This document shows positions 34,564 through 43,009 of a DNA stretch of 64,000 nucleotides, in pieces. Location of the stretch: NCBI RefSeq assembly GCF_018918345.1, contig NZ_JAHLQI010000003.1, forward strand, positions 62,001 through 126,000, in the 5' to 3' direction. Under the pieces are notes generated by a model. That model was given only the letters and a program-made list of their open reading frames with translations, was not told where the DNA came from and did no database searches. This DNA is from Butyricicoccus intestinisimiae. Lineage in GTDB: Bacteria > Bacillota > Clostridia > Oscillospirales > Butyricicoccaceae. The stretch's first letter is position 1. Every line of letters starts with the position of its first letter. Both the position numbers and the translations under genes were made by a program.

Positions 34564-35748
34564 TCACTTGCAGAATACAGACTGCATCACAGCGAGTGCC
34601 TCATCCATTTCCTCATACGAAATGGTGAGCGGCGGCAGCAGACGGATAACATTGGTGCCTGCGGTCAGAACCAGCACGCCCTTGTCCATGATCTCAGCGA
34701 CCAATGCAGCGCGCTCTTCTGCATCGACAACGATGCCGACCATCAGGCCGAGGCCGCGCACGCCCTTTACCTTGTCAGAGCCCATAGCCAGAATCTTGTC
34801 TTCCAGATACTTGCCCTTTTCCTGTACCGCCTGCAGGAATTCCGGCTTGGTCACTTCGGACAGCACAGCATTGGCGGATGCACAGCACATCGGCGTGCCG
34901 CCAAACGTTGTCGCATGGGTGCCGGGGCCGAGAACCTCATCACAGGTGGTGTTTGCCATGACAGCGCCAATCGGCACACCGCCGCCGAGTCCCTTTGCCA
35001 TCGAGACAACATCCGGCTTGATGCCGTACTGCTGGAAGCAGAACAGCGAACCGGTACGGCCGATGCCGGTCTGTACTTCGTCGATGAGCAGCAACAGGTC
35101 ATGCTCCTTACAGAACGCAGCAACCTCCTGTACAAAGCTCTTATCCAGCGGCATAACGCCGCCTTCTCCCTGAATCAGCTCCATCATGACAGCGCAAGTA
35201 TGTTCGTTGACATTGGCACGGATGGAGTCCATGTTGTTTGCCTCAGCGTATGCAAAGCCCTCGGTAAACGGGAAGAAATACTGATGGAACTTGTCCTGAC
35301 CGGTCGCCTTGAGCGTTGTGACGGTGCGGCCATGGAAGGAATTGCGCAGGGTGACAATCTCTGCACGTCCCTCGCCGTACTTGTCATACGAATACTTTCT
35401 TGCGAGCTTGATCATGCCCTCGTTTGCCTCCGCGCCGGAGTTTGCGAAGAACACCTTGCCCATGCCGGTCTGTTCAACCAGCGTCTTGGCTACCTGTACC
35501 ATCGGAGCTGTCGTAAACAGGTTGGACACATGCATAATCTTGTGTGCCTGCTCCGTGATGGCATTCACAATCTTCTCGTTGTCATATCCCAGACAGCAAA
35601 CGCCGATGCCGCTGGTCAGATCAATGTAGCGCTTGCCCTCTACATCCCACAGCTGTGCGCCCTTGCCGTGATCCAGTGCAATGGAAAAACGACCGTAGGT
35701 ATGCATCACATACTGATTTTCCTGATCTTTCAGTTCCTGATATGTCAT
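34564..35748 (-). CDS. argD: Acetylornithine aminotransferase
   Basis: PLP-dependent class III aminotransferase that makes N-acetylornithine. The 394-residue protein has YIDLTSGIGVCCLGYDNEKI at the N-terminus, NSGAEANEGMIKLARKYS near residue 105, LLLIDEVQTGIGRTGSLF near 215, and the PLP-binding Lys in VSMAKGLGGGVPIGAV near 248. Length and motifs are typical. It sits between argB and argF in the operon, 21 bp after argB. Confidence 0.95.
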   Translation of the reverse strand: MTYQELKDQENQYVMHTYGRFSIALDHGKGAQLWDVEGKRYIDLTSGIGVCCLGYDNEKIVNAITEQAHKIMHVSNLFTTAPMVQVAKTLVEQTGMGKVFFANSGAEANEGMIKLARKYSYDKYGEGRAEIVTLRNSFHGRTVTTLKATGQDKFHQYFFPFTEGFAYAEANNMDSIRANVNEHTCAVMMELIQGEGGVMPLDKSFVQEVAAFCKEHDLLLLIDEVQTGIGRTGSLFCFQQYGIKPDVVSMAKGLGGGVPIGAVMANTTCDEVLGPGTHATTFGGTPMCCASANAVLSEVTKPEFLQAVQEKGKYLEDKILAMGSDKVKGVRGLGLMVGIVVDAEERAALVAEIMDKGVLVLTAGTNVIRLLPPLTISYEEMDEALAVMQSVFCK

Positions 35749-35769
35749 AATCTTCGATTTCCCTTCCTC

Positions 35770-36648
35770 TTAATAGAACATCGTACCGACACCCGCATCG
35801 CTGAACAGCTCGATCAGAATCGAGTGCTCCACGCGGCCGTCCTGAATGTTCGCCTGACGCACGCCCTCGCGGACAGCTTCCACACAGCAGTCCACCTTTG
35901 GAATCATGCCGCCTGCAATGACGCCGTCCTTGATGAGCTTCGGCACGGCGGATACCTTAATTTCCGGAATCAACGTATTTTCATCGTTGCGGTCACGCAG
36001 CAGACCGCGCACATCGGTGAGCAAAATCAGCTTTTCCGCCTGCAGCGCCACTGCCAGCTTGGAAGCGGCGAGGTCTGCATTGATGTTGTAGCTGGTGTCA
36101 TCGTCCACGCCCATGGCAGCCGTGGACACAACCGGAATATATCCATCCTCCAGCATATCATTGACGAGTTTCGGATTTACCTTGACAATATCGCCGACAT
36201 AGCCGTAATCCGTGCCGTCCTCGTCTTTTTTGCGAACCGCCTGCAGTAGACCGTCATCCATGCCGCTCAGACCGACACCGGAACCGCCCGCCTTATTGAG
36301 CAGGGATACCAATTCCTTGTTGACCTTGCCGCACAGAACCATCTGCACGATGTCCATGGTCTCACGGTCGGTATAGCGCAGACCCTTGACGAATTCGGAT
36401 TTCTTGCCGATTTTCTTGAGCATACCGCTGATTTCCGGTCCGCCGCCGTGCACAACAACGATGCGCACGCCGACCAGACTCAGCAGAACGATGTCATGAA
36501 TCACGGCGTCCTTGAGGTCTTCGTTAATCATGGCATTGCCGCCGTATTTTACAACAACGGTCTTGCCATAGTATTTCTGAATGTGCGGCAGCGCCTCAAT
36601 CAGCATCTGCGCACGGTATTTCTCCATATTTTCGAAATTTTCCAGCAT
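35770..36648 (-). CDS. argB: Acetylglutamate kinase
   Basis: Phosphorylates N-acetylglutamate, the second step of arginine synthesis. Motifs include VVVKYGGNAMINEDLKDAVI near residue 32, VVVHGGGPEISGMLKKIG near 62 and NINADLAASKLAVALQAEKL near 190. The 292-residue length and the N-terminal helix (LENFENMEKYRAQMLIEAL) resemble the arginine-sensitive hexameric type. Operon position between argJ and argD. Confidence 0.96.
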   Translation of the reverse strand: MLENFENMEKYRAQMLIEALPHIQKYYGKTVVVKYGGNAMINEDLKDAVIHDIVLLSLVGVRIVVVHGGGPEISGMLKKIGKKSEFVKGLRYTDRETMDIVQMVLCGKVNKELVSLLNKAGGSGVGLSGMDDGLLQAVRKKDEDGTDYGYVGDIVKVNPKLVNDMLEDGYIPVVSTAAMGVDDDTSYNINADLAASKLAVALQAEKLILLTDVRGLLRDRNDENTLIPEIKVSAVPKLIKDGVIAGGMIPKVDCCVEAVREGVRQANIQDGRVEHSILIELFSDAGVGTMFY

Positions 36649-36668
36649 TGTCTTTCGTTTTCCTCCGA

Positions 36669-37895
36669 TTACGTGCGATAGTCGCCGTTGATGCGAACGT
36701 AATCATAGGTCAGGTCACAGCCGTAGGCGGTTGCTTCCTCGTCGCCCTCCTGAATATCTACATCAATGGAAACTTCCTTTTCGAGCAGAATCTTCTTGGC
36801 GATGTCCTCATCAAAGTCTACTGCTTCGCCGTTTTCACAAACGGTGATGGAACCCGCTGCGCTGGAGAAACCAATGTTGACGAATTCCGGACGGAACGGT
36901 GCCTTGGAATAGCCCATCGCACACAGTACACGACCCCAGTTTGCATCTGCGCCGTACATCGCCGCCTTGACCAGACTGGATGCAATGACAGCCTTTGCCA
37001 GACGCTCTGCGTACTCCTCGGCGCGGGAATGCTTGACCGTGCAGGAAATCAGGCGGGAAGCACCCTCGCCGTCTGCTGCCATCTTCTTTGCCAGCGTCAG
37101 TGCCACTTCGTACAGTGCATCGTAAAAGGCATGATACTCCTCGCTCTTCCAGTCGAGCAGCTCGTTGCCTGCCATGCCATTTGCCATGACAATGCAGGTG
37201 TCATTGGTAGAGGTATCGCCGTCCACAGAAATGCGGTTAAAGGTCTTGGAAACGACCTCGCGCAGCGCGGAGCGCAGCAGAGACGGGTCAATCGCACAGT
37301 CTGTCGTGATGAAGCACAGCATGGTACCCATGTTCGGATGAATCATACCAGAGCCCTTGGCAATACCGCCGATACGGCAGGTCTTGCCGCCGCAGGTAAA
37401 CTCAACTGCTGCCGTCTTCTCCACGGTATCCGTGGTCATGATGGCGTTGTTTGCCGCCTGCGATGCTTCAGCAGAAGCCTCCAGCTTAGAAGCGACTTCG
37501 TCCATATGTGCTTCGATGGTCTCGACATTCAGTCTCTGACCGATGACGCCGGTGGAGCCAACGAGTACCTTGTCCTCATCCACACCGGCAGCCTTTGCGG
37601 CAGCTGCTGCCATGCGCTTGGCGTTTTCCATGCCTTCCGGTGCACACGCATTGGCGTTGCCGGAGTTTGCGACAATCGCCTGAGCCAGACCATTTTCCAG
37701 ATGCTCCATGCAGACATAGATCGGTGCAGCCTTTACACGGTTGCTGGTAAAGGTCGCTGCCGTTGCTGCAACGGTATCGCTGACGATGAGCGCCAGATCG
37801 TTTTTATCTGCCGGACTGTTTGCCTTGACGCCGCAGTGCACGCCTGCTGCGCGGAAGCCTTTTGCGGCGCAAACGCCGCCTTCAATCTTTTTCAT
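36669..37895 (-). CDS. argJ: Bifunctional ornithine acetyltransferase/N-acetylglutamate synthase
   Basis: Transfers the acetyl group from N-acetylornithine to glutamate and so recycles it; many ArgJ also start the pathway from acetyl-CoA. The protein (408 residues) self-cleaves. The cleavage region here is IAKGSGMIHPNMGTML near residue 182, where Thr becomes the nucleophile of the beta chain. The residue before it is Gly rather than the more usual Ala. The VDGDTSTNDTCIVMANG block follows. No separate argA is in the window, so ArgJ probably supplies both activities. Confidence 0.95.
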   Translation of the reverse strand: MKKIEGGVCAAKGFRAAGVHCGVKANSPADKNDLALIVSDTVAATAATFTSNRVKAAPIYVCMEHLENGLAQAIVANSGNANACAPEGMENAKRMAAAAAKAAGVDEDKVLVGSTGVIGQRLNVETIEAHMDEVASKLEASAEASQAANNAIMTTDTVEKTAAVEFTCGGKTCRIGGIAKGSGMIHPNMGTMLCFITTDCAIDPSLLRSALREVVSKTFNRISVDGDTSTNDTCIVMANGMAGNELLDWKSEEYHAFYDALYEVALTLAKKMAADGEGASRLISCTVKHSRAEEYAERLAKAVIASSLVKAAMYGADANWGRVLCAMGYSKAPFRPEFVNIGFSSAAGSITVCENGEAVDFDEDIAKKILLEKEVSIDVDIQEGDEEATAYGCDLTYDYVRINGDYRT

Positions 37896-37938
37896 GATGA
37901 TTCCTCTTTATATATCAATCGCGGTGGTTATATTCGTA

Positions 37939-38877
37939 TCAAATGGTAAGACCAGTGGTCTCTTCAAAGCCCAGCATCAGGTTCATGTTCTGAACCGCAG
38001 CGCCGGATGCGCCCTTGCCCAGATTATCAAACAGTGCCGTGACAATGGTCTGTTCTTCATGACCGCACACAATGAGCTGCAGGCTGTCGTGTCCCGCCAT
38101 GCCGCTGGAATAAATAACCGGTTCTTCGCCGCCAAACGGTGCGGTGCGCACGAGCTTCTGTCCCTCATAGTACTTGGTCAGTGCCGCATGAATGTCCTGC
38201 GCAGTCGGCTGACCCGGCAGACGGCTGTTGTGCAGCATAATGGTCGATGCCATGCCCTTATAGTAATCGCCCAGAATCGGGACAAACACTGGCTTTTCCT
38301 GCAGACCGCATACGTGCACCATCTCCGGCAGATGCTTGTGTTTGAGCGTCGTGCCGTAAATGCGGTGTGAATCGTGACGCGGATCTCTGTTCGGGTCCTC
38401 ATACTCGGCAATCAGCTTCTTGCCGCCGCCGGAATAGCCGGTCAGGGACGAGCAGGTGAGCGGATAATCCGCCGGAACAATGCCCAGCTTGACGAGCGGA
38501 TACACGGAGGAAATAAATCCCGATGCATGGCAGCCCGGATTGGCAACGCGCTTGGACTGCATAATCGCTGCGCGATGCGCCTCGGACAGTTCAGCAAAGC
38601 CGTAATCCCATGCCGGATCGGTTCTGTGTGCCGTTGATGCATCAATAAAACGCGTCTTATCGTTTTCACACAGGGCAACTGCCTCGCGTGCCGCCGCGTC
38701 CGGCAGACACAGGAATACAATATCCGCCGCATTGATAAATTTCTTGCGCTCTGCGGTATCCTTGCGCTTGTCCTCATCAATGAGAATCAAATCAATGTCA
38801 TCACGGGAACCCAATCTCTCAAAAATTTGCAGACCGGTCGTTCCTTCTTTTCCATCTATATATACTACAGGTTTCAT
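37939..38877 (-). CDS. argC: N-acetyl-gamma-glutamyl-phosphate reductase (type 2)
   Basis: NADPH-dependent reduction of the acylphosphate made by ArgB. The 312-residue protein starts KPVVYIDGKEGTTGLQIFER, the compact N-terminus of type 2 ArgC. The catalytic Cys is in VANPGCHASGFISSVYPLV near residue 117, and GYSGGGKKLIAEYEDP follows. The ATG at 38877 has GGGAGAG upstream. It lies 18 bp after argH in the operon. Confidence 0.95.
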   Translation of the reverse strand: MKPVVYIDGKEGTTGLQIFERLGSRDDIDLILIDEDKRKDTAERKKFINAADIVFLCLPDAAAREAVALCENDKTRFIDASTAHRTDPAWDYGFAELSEAHRAAIMQSKRVANPGCHASGFISSVYPLVKLGIVPADYPLTCSSLTGYSGGGKKLIAEYEDPNRDPRHDSHRIYGTTLKHKHLPEMVHVCGLQEKPVFVPILGDYYKGMASTIMLHNSRLPGQPTAQDIHAALTKYYEGQKLVRTAPFGGEEPVIYSSGMAGHDSLQLIVCGHEEQTIVTALFDNLGKGASGAAVQNMNLMLGFEETTGLTI

Positions 38878-38895
38878 GGTCATCTCTCCCAACAA

Positions 38896-40314
38896 TTACG
38901 TGCGCAGCTCTGCGCGCATGTCTTCCAGCTGTTCCTCTGCGTCCTTCAGGAACGACTCCACCTTCTTGATCTGGCGTGTCACTTCCTTCGGAGCCGGACC
39001 GCCGATAACCGAACGTCCCTCTACACAGGTCTTGAGATCCAGTGCCTCATATACATCGGCATCGAAATAGTTCGAGATAGACTTGAAGTCCTTGAGCGTC
39101 ATGGTTTCCAGCGTCTCATCTGCATGAATGCAGGTATTGACCAGACGTCCGACAATCATATACGCATCGCGGAACGGAACACCCTTCTTGGTCAGGTAAT
39201 CCGCACAGTCGGTTGCATTGATAAAGCCCTGACTTGCCGCCTTGCGCATATTCTTCTTGCGCAGGGTCATGGTGCGGAACATCGGCGCAAACACCTGCAA
39301 GCACTGCTTGACGGTATCAATCGCGTCAAATACGCACTCCTTATCCTCCTGCATGTCCTTGTTGTATGCAAGCGGCAGCGCCTTCATGGTCGTGAGCAGC
39401 GTCATCAAATCGCCGTATACACGGCCGGTCTTGCCGCGAATCAGCTCGCAGACGTCCGGATTCTTCTTCTGCGGCATAATGGAGGAGCCGGTGGAATATG
39501 CATCGTCCAGCTCGGCAAACCGCCACTCCCAAGAACACCAAGAGATAACTTCTTCGGACAGACGGGACAGATGCATCATCATCAGAGACAGGCAGCTCAT
39601 CAGCTCAATGCAGTAGTCACGATCGGATACGCCGTCCAGAGAGTTTTCCGTCACGCGGGCAAAGCCCAGCTTGTCACAGACAAACTGACGGTCAATCGGG
39701 TACGTTGTGGAAGCCAGCGCACCGGAGCCGAGCGGCAGCTCGTCCATACGCTCATAGCAGTCTTCCAGACGGGAAATATCGCGGCGCAGCATCTGCGCGT
39801 ATGCCATCATGTAATGGCCAAATGTGGTCGGCTGTGCGCGCTGCAAGTGGGTGTAGCCCGGCATAACGGTGTCGAGGTTTTCCTTTGCCTTGGCAACCAG
39901 TTCCTTCTCAAACGCGATTGCCAGCTCCATAATCTCGCAGATTTCCTTCTTTACATACATACGCATGTCGAGGGCGACCTGGTCATTTCTAGAACGCGCG
40001 GTGTGCAGGCGCTTGCCTGTATCGCCGATGCGCTGAGTCAGAGCGACCTCGACATTCATATGAATATCTTCATATTCCGGATTGAATACATCCAGCTCTC
40101 CGGCTTCTACTTCCTTCAGGATCTCCTTGAGGCCTGCTACGATCTTTTCTGCTTCGTGCTCCTCAATGATGCCCTGCTTGCCCAGCATGGTGGCGTGTGC
40201 GATAGAACCGGTAATATCCTCCCGATACAGACGACCGTCGAACTGAATGGAGGAATTGAAATCATTTACTACGTCATTGGTTTCCTTCTGGAAACGTCCA
40301 GCCCAAAGTTTCAT
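38896..40314 (-). CDS. argH: Argininosuccinate lyase
   Basis: Releases fumarate and arginine in the last step. The 472-residue protein starts KLWAGRFQKETNDVVNDFNS. The signature loop GSSIMPQKKNPDVCELIRG sits near residue 280, and HTARSRNDQVALDMRMYV near 105 contributes further active-site residues. The ATG at 40314 follows AAAGGAGAAAA, and the longer in-frame version is unsupported. It is second in the operon after argG, separated by a hairpin. Confidence 0.96.
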   Translation of the reverse strand: MKLWAGRFQKETNDVVNDFNSSIQFDGRLYREDITGSIAHATMLGKQGIIEEHEAEKIVAGLKEILKEVEAGELDVFNPEYEDIHMNVEVALTQRIGDTGKRLHTARSRNDQVALDMRMYVKKEICEIMELAIAFEKELVAKAKENLDTVMPGYTHLQRAQPTTFGHYMMAYAQMLRRDISRLEDCYERMDELPLGSGALASTTYPIDRQFVCDKLGFARVTENSLDGVSDRDYCIELMSCLSLMMMHLSRLSEEVISWCSWEWRFAELDDAYSTGSSIMPQKKNPDVCELIRGKTGRVYGDLMTLLTTMKALPLAYNKDMQEDKECVFDAIDTVKQCLQVFAPMFRTMTLRKKNMRKAASQGFINATDCADYLTKKGVPFRDAYMIVGRLVNTCIHADETLETMTLKDFKSISNYFDADVYEALDLKTCVEGRSVIGGPAPKEVTRQIKKVESFLKDAEEQLEDMRAELRT

Positions 40315-40389
40315 GGGATTTTCTCCTTTGTTCCGGCGCAATCGCCGGTATTTTCGTGTTCTTTTGCTAAAACTGCTAAAACGCACAAT

Positions 40390-40411
40390 GGGCGGGCAAT
40401 CACGCCCGCCC
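40390..40411 (-). terminator. Hairpin between argG and argH
   Basis: Arms GGGCGGGC and GCCCGCCC with a six-base loop form a very stable stem 35 bp after argG. The minus strand continues ATTGTGCGTTTT, so the U-tract is distant. It is more likely a transcript-stabilising or partial-termination element than a full terminator. Confidence 0.6.
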
Positions 40412-40445
40412 GATTGCGAAAATCGTGCTCGATGTTATCTTGCTT

Positions 40446-41687
40446 TTACTCTACGCTCGGGAACGCAACGTCTGCCTGCTGTTCCTTCAGCGCACGAACC
40501 TTGAGCGGCAGGCCGAACAGATTGATGAATCCTTCGGAATCTGCCTGGTTGTACATGTCATCCTCAGCGAAGGTTGCCATTGCCTCGGAATGCAGGGTGT
40601 ACGGAGAGGTTACGGATGCCGGAATGATGTTGCCCTTGTACAGCTTCAGCTTGACATCGCCGGTAACCGTCTTCTGGGTCTCGTCAACAAATGCGCTCAG
40701 CGCCTTGCGCAGCGGGGTGTACCACTGACCGTTGTAAACCAGCTCGCCGAACTTCTGTGCGATCAGCGCCTTGTAATGTGTGGTTTCCTTGTCCAGCGTG
40801 ATTTCTTCCAGCTTCTTGTGTGCTGCGTACATGATTGCACCGCCCGGTGTCTCGTATACGCCGCGGCTCTTCATGCCTACCAGACGGTTCTCTACCAAAT
40901 CCAGCAGACCGATGCCGTTTGCGCCGCCCAGCTCATTCAGCTTCTTGAGCAGTGCAACGGATTCCATCTCCTCGCCGTCAACAGCGGTCGGAACGCCCTG
41001 CTCGAAATGAATGGTAACGTAAGTCGGCTTGTCCGGTGCCTGCTCCGGAGAAACGCCCATCTCGAGAATCTCGTCATACTTCGGCTCGTTTGCCGGATCC
41101 TCCAGATCCAGACCCTCATGGGACAGATGCCAAATGTTCTTGTCCTTGGAGTAGTTGGTCTCGCGGTTAATCTTCAGCGGAATGTTGTGTGCTTCTGCGT
41201 AATCAATTTCCTTGTCGCGGCTGTCCAGCTCCCAGAAACGCCACGGAGCCAGAACCTGCATCTCCGGTGCGAAAGCCTTGATAGCCAGCTCGAAACGAAC
41301 CTGATCGTTGCCCTTACCGGTGCAGCCATGTACGATGGTGTCTGCGCCTTCCTTCTTAGCGATCTCAACAAGACGGCGAGCGATGATCGGACGAGCGAAG
41401 GAAGTACCCAGCAGGTAGCCCTCATAGTCTGCGTCGGCCTTCATGGTCGGGATAATGTAATCATCAACGAATTCCTTGGTCAGATCCATGACGTACAGCT
41501 TGGAAGCGCCGGTCTTGAGTGCCTTCTCTTCCAGACCGTCCAGCTCGGTTCCCTGTCCTACGTCGCCGGAAACAGCGACTACTTCGCAGCCGTAGTTTTC
41601 CTTCAGCCACGGAATCAGAACGGAAGTATCCAGTCCGCCGGAATATGCCAGAACTGCCTTTTTAATCTTCATATCTTTCGTTGCCAT
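40446..41687 (-). CDS. argG: Argininosuccinate synthase
   Basis: Couples citrulline and aspartate with ATP cleavage. The 413-residue protein carries the PP-loop [20 protein letters not shown] at residues ~8-27 and the block [20 protein letters not shown] near 120. The ATG at 41687 follows GGAGG by ten bases; an earlier in-frame start lies upstream in the leader. It is the first gene of the arginine operon, about 90 bp downstream of a clear promoter. Confidence 0.96.
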   Translation of the reverse strand: MATKDMKIKKAVLAYSGGLDTSVLIPWLKENYGCEVVAVSGDVGQGTELDGLEEKALKTGASKLYVMDLTKEFVDDYIIPTMKADADYEGYLLGTSFARPIIARRLVEIAKKEGADTIVHGCTGKGNDQVRFELAIKAFAPEMQVLAPWRFWELDSRDKEIDYAEAHNIPLKINRETNYSKDKNIWHLSHEGLDLEDPANEPKYDEILEMGVSPEQAPDKPTYVTIHFEQGVPTAVDGEEMESVALLKKLNELGGANGIGLLDLVENRLVGMKSRGVYETPGGAIMYAAHKKLEEITLDKETTHYKALIAQKFGELVYNGQWYTPLRKALSAFVDETQKTVTGDVKLKLYKGNIIPASVTSPYTLHSEAMATFAEDDMYNQADSEGFINLFGLPLKVRALKEQQADVAFPSVE

Positions 41688-41783
41688 CGTATATAAGCCT
41701 CCATAAGAAGGGCGGTTTGTTTCGTATCTGACGCAAAACCAATGTTTTGCTGTGCGAATCGCCCCTGTTTTTGTCATGACCAT

Positions 41784-41812
41784 ATTATAATCCTGTCGTA
41801 CGCAGAATGCAA
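41784..41812 (-). promoter_or_regulatory. Promoter of the arginine operon
   Basis: On the minus strand TTGCAT (41807-41812), a 17-bp spacer and a perfect TATAAT (41784-41789). It serves argG and, by read-through, the six downstream arg genes. The 427 bp between argG and the lipoprotein gene hold this promoter, the opposite-facing promoter at 41966 and a candidate operator. Confidence 0.8.
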
Positions 41813-41838
41813 GGAAAACTTTTAAATATTTTCTAAAA

Positions 41839-41852
41839 TGTATATTTATACA
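41839..41852. promoter_or_regulatory. Candidate ARG box
   Basis: The palindromic sequence TGTATATTTATACA resembles the A+T-rich half-sites bound by ArgR/AhrC. It sits 27 bp upstream of the -35 element of the argG promoter. The match is only approximate, the site is not over the promoter, and no argR gene is in the window. Confidence 0.35.
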
Positions 41853-41965
41853 GTTTGTCTATTACTTTTCCGCCGGTTTTTTCCTCTTTTTCCGCATTTT
41901 CCCGTTCTCTCACGGAAAGCTGACAGAAAAAATCGAAAATCTTTGCACTTTTTGCGCGATTTATC

Positions 41966-41994
41966 TTGCAAATTTTCAATTTTTATTCTATGAT
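41966..41994 (+). promoter_or_regulatory. Promoter of the lipoprotein gene
   Basis: TTGCAA (41966-41971), a 17-bp A+T-rich spacer and TATGAT (41989-41994) face right. The leader to the ATG at 42114 is about 110 bases and contains the inverted repeat at 42048-42082. Confidence 0.7.
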
Positions 41995-42047
41995 AGGCAT
42001 GATACGTGAAGTGATAATTTATAAGTACAAAAGTGAGTAGATTGTGG

Positions 42048-42082
42048 ATGTTTCCGTATATTTGCTACATTATCGGAAACAT
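42048..42082 (+). promoter_or_regulatory. Inverted repeat in lipoprotein leader
   Basis: Perfect 9-bp arms ATGTTTCCG and CGGAAACAT separated by 17 bases lie in the predicted 5' untranslated region, ending 31 bp before the start codon. It may be an operator or an RNA hairpin; no family is recognised. Confidence 0.5.
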
Positions 42083-42113
42083 TTCGCGTTCTGCCAACGA
42101 AAGGAGCTTGTCA

Positions 42114-42653
42114 ATGAAACGATGCAACCGCCTGCTGTGTCTTACGCTTTCCGTCAGTCTGCTTCTCGGCCTGCTTACCGGCTGCGGCAAAAAGAACGCA
42201 GATGACAACGGCACGCCCGCGACGACACAGGCACTCACCGCACAAGATACAGACACCATGCACTTGAACATGCTGTTTTCGCTGATTAGCACGCCGGACA
42301 GCGGCGTAACCGAGCTGCTGGGCGACGGCAGTTCCCAGAAATATAACGCGGACGGCGAACTGACTGCACGCGAATTTGACGACGGCATTGTATACGGCTG
42401 CAAGGTGACATTCACTGTGTATTATAATACATACGGCGATGTGACTTCGATTTGCATTCTGTTCCCGAAATCGGATGACATGACGGAAGATCAGCTGCGC
42501 GATACCGTCACCGAGTTGGTCGGCAGAAATCCGGACGGAGACGAATGGAAAGCAGACACTGCAACCGTCACACTGTCCGACACAGAGGACGGGCTGACGC
42601 TTCAGCTGGAGCAGTTTGAAGCGGATACCGCCGACAGCGGCACACAGCACTGA
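42114..42653 (+). CDS. Small lipoprotein of unknown function
   Basis: A 179-residue exported protein. The signal peptide KRCNRLLCLTLSVSLLLG ends in the lipobox LLTGC, so Cys-22 or thereabouts should be lipidated. After an Asp/Thr-rich linker comes a compact domain of about 110 residues (FSLISTPDSGVTELLGDGS, FDDGIVYGCKVTFTVYY). No family is recognised. The ATG at 42114 has AAAGGAG upstream; the frame extends further upstream without a ribosome site. It has its own promoter and terminator and faces away from argG. Confidence 0.82.
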   Translation: MKRCNRLLCLTLSVSLLLGLLTGCGKKNADDNGTPATTQALTAQDTDTMHLNMLFSLISTPDSGVTELLGDGSSQKYNADGELTAREFDDGIVYGCKVTFTVYYNTYGDVTSICILFPKSDDMTEDQLRDTVTELVGRNPDGDEWKADTATVTLSDTEDGLTLQLEQFEADTADSGTQH

Positions 42654-42658
42654 CCCAA

Positions 42659-42691
42659 ACCGGCAGTCTCACAGAGGCTGTCGGTTTTCTT
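42659..42691 (+). terminator. Terminator after the lipoprotein gene
   Basis: AACCG-GCAG and CTG-TCGGTT arms with one bulge form a stem followed by TTTCTTTG, six bases past the stop codon. Confidence 0.7.
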
Positions 42692-42795
42692 TGCTTTTTT
42701 GCGCATATTTTGAAGGTTTTTGTTCTTTTTTCGCCGTGCACGTGCACAAAATGTATAAATTTTACACATTATTCATAACTCTTTTATGCGTTTCG

Positions 42796-42825
42796 TTGAC
42801 CCGCGAGGGATGAATGTGTTACACT
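42796..42825 (+). promoter_or_regulatory. Promoter of the ArsA-like gene
   Basis: TTGACC (42796-42801), an 18-bp spacer and TACACT (42820-42825). A ~180-base leader follows to the start at 43010; it contains a small stem at 42854-42869 (GCGGCA/TGCCGC) and no supported reading frame. The rest of the 356-bp gap holds only the lipoprotein terminator. Confidence 0.65.
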
Positions 42826-43009
42826 GGTACTATGATAAAGGATAGGTATTTACGCGGCAGATTTGCCGCGGCGCTTCGCTGACACGCTCTGTTTTCCATG
42901 CACGCAGTCTCTATCAACGATGGTTCATGGCGACGGATGGCTGTCAGCTCTTTTTACTTTTCCTGCGCCGCAGGGGGAGGGCATGACCACCAAAGGGAGG
43001 GGTGGGATT

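Noticed and set aside
42863-43009. An upstream-extended start for the ArsA-like gene.
   Set aside because: No ribosome site precedes the earlier ATGs and the added residues lack similarity to the family; GGGAGGGG marks 43010.
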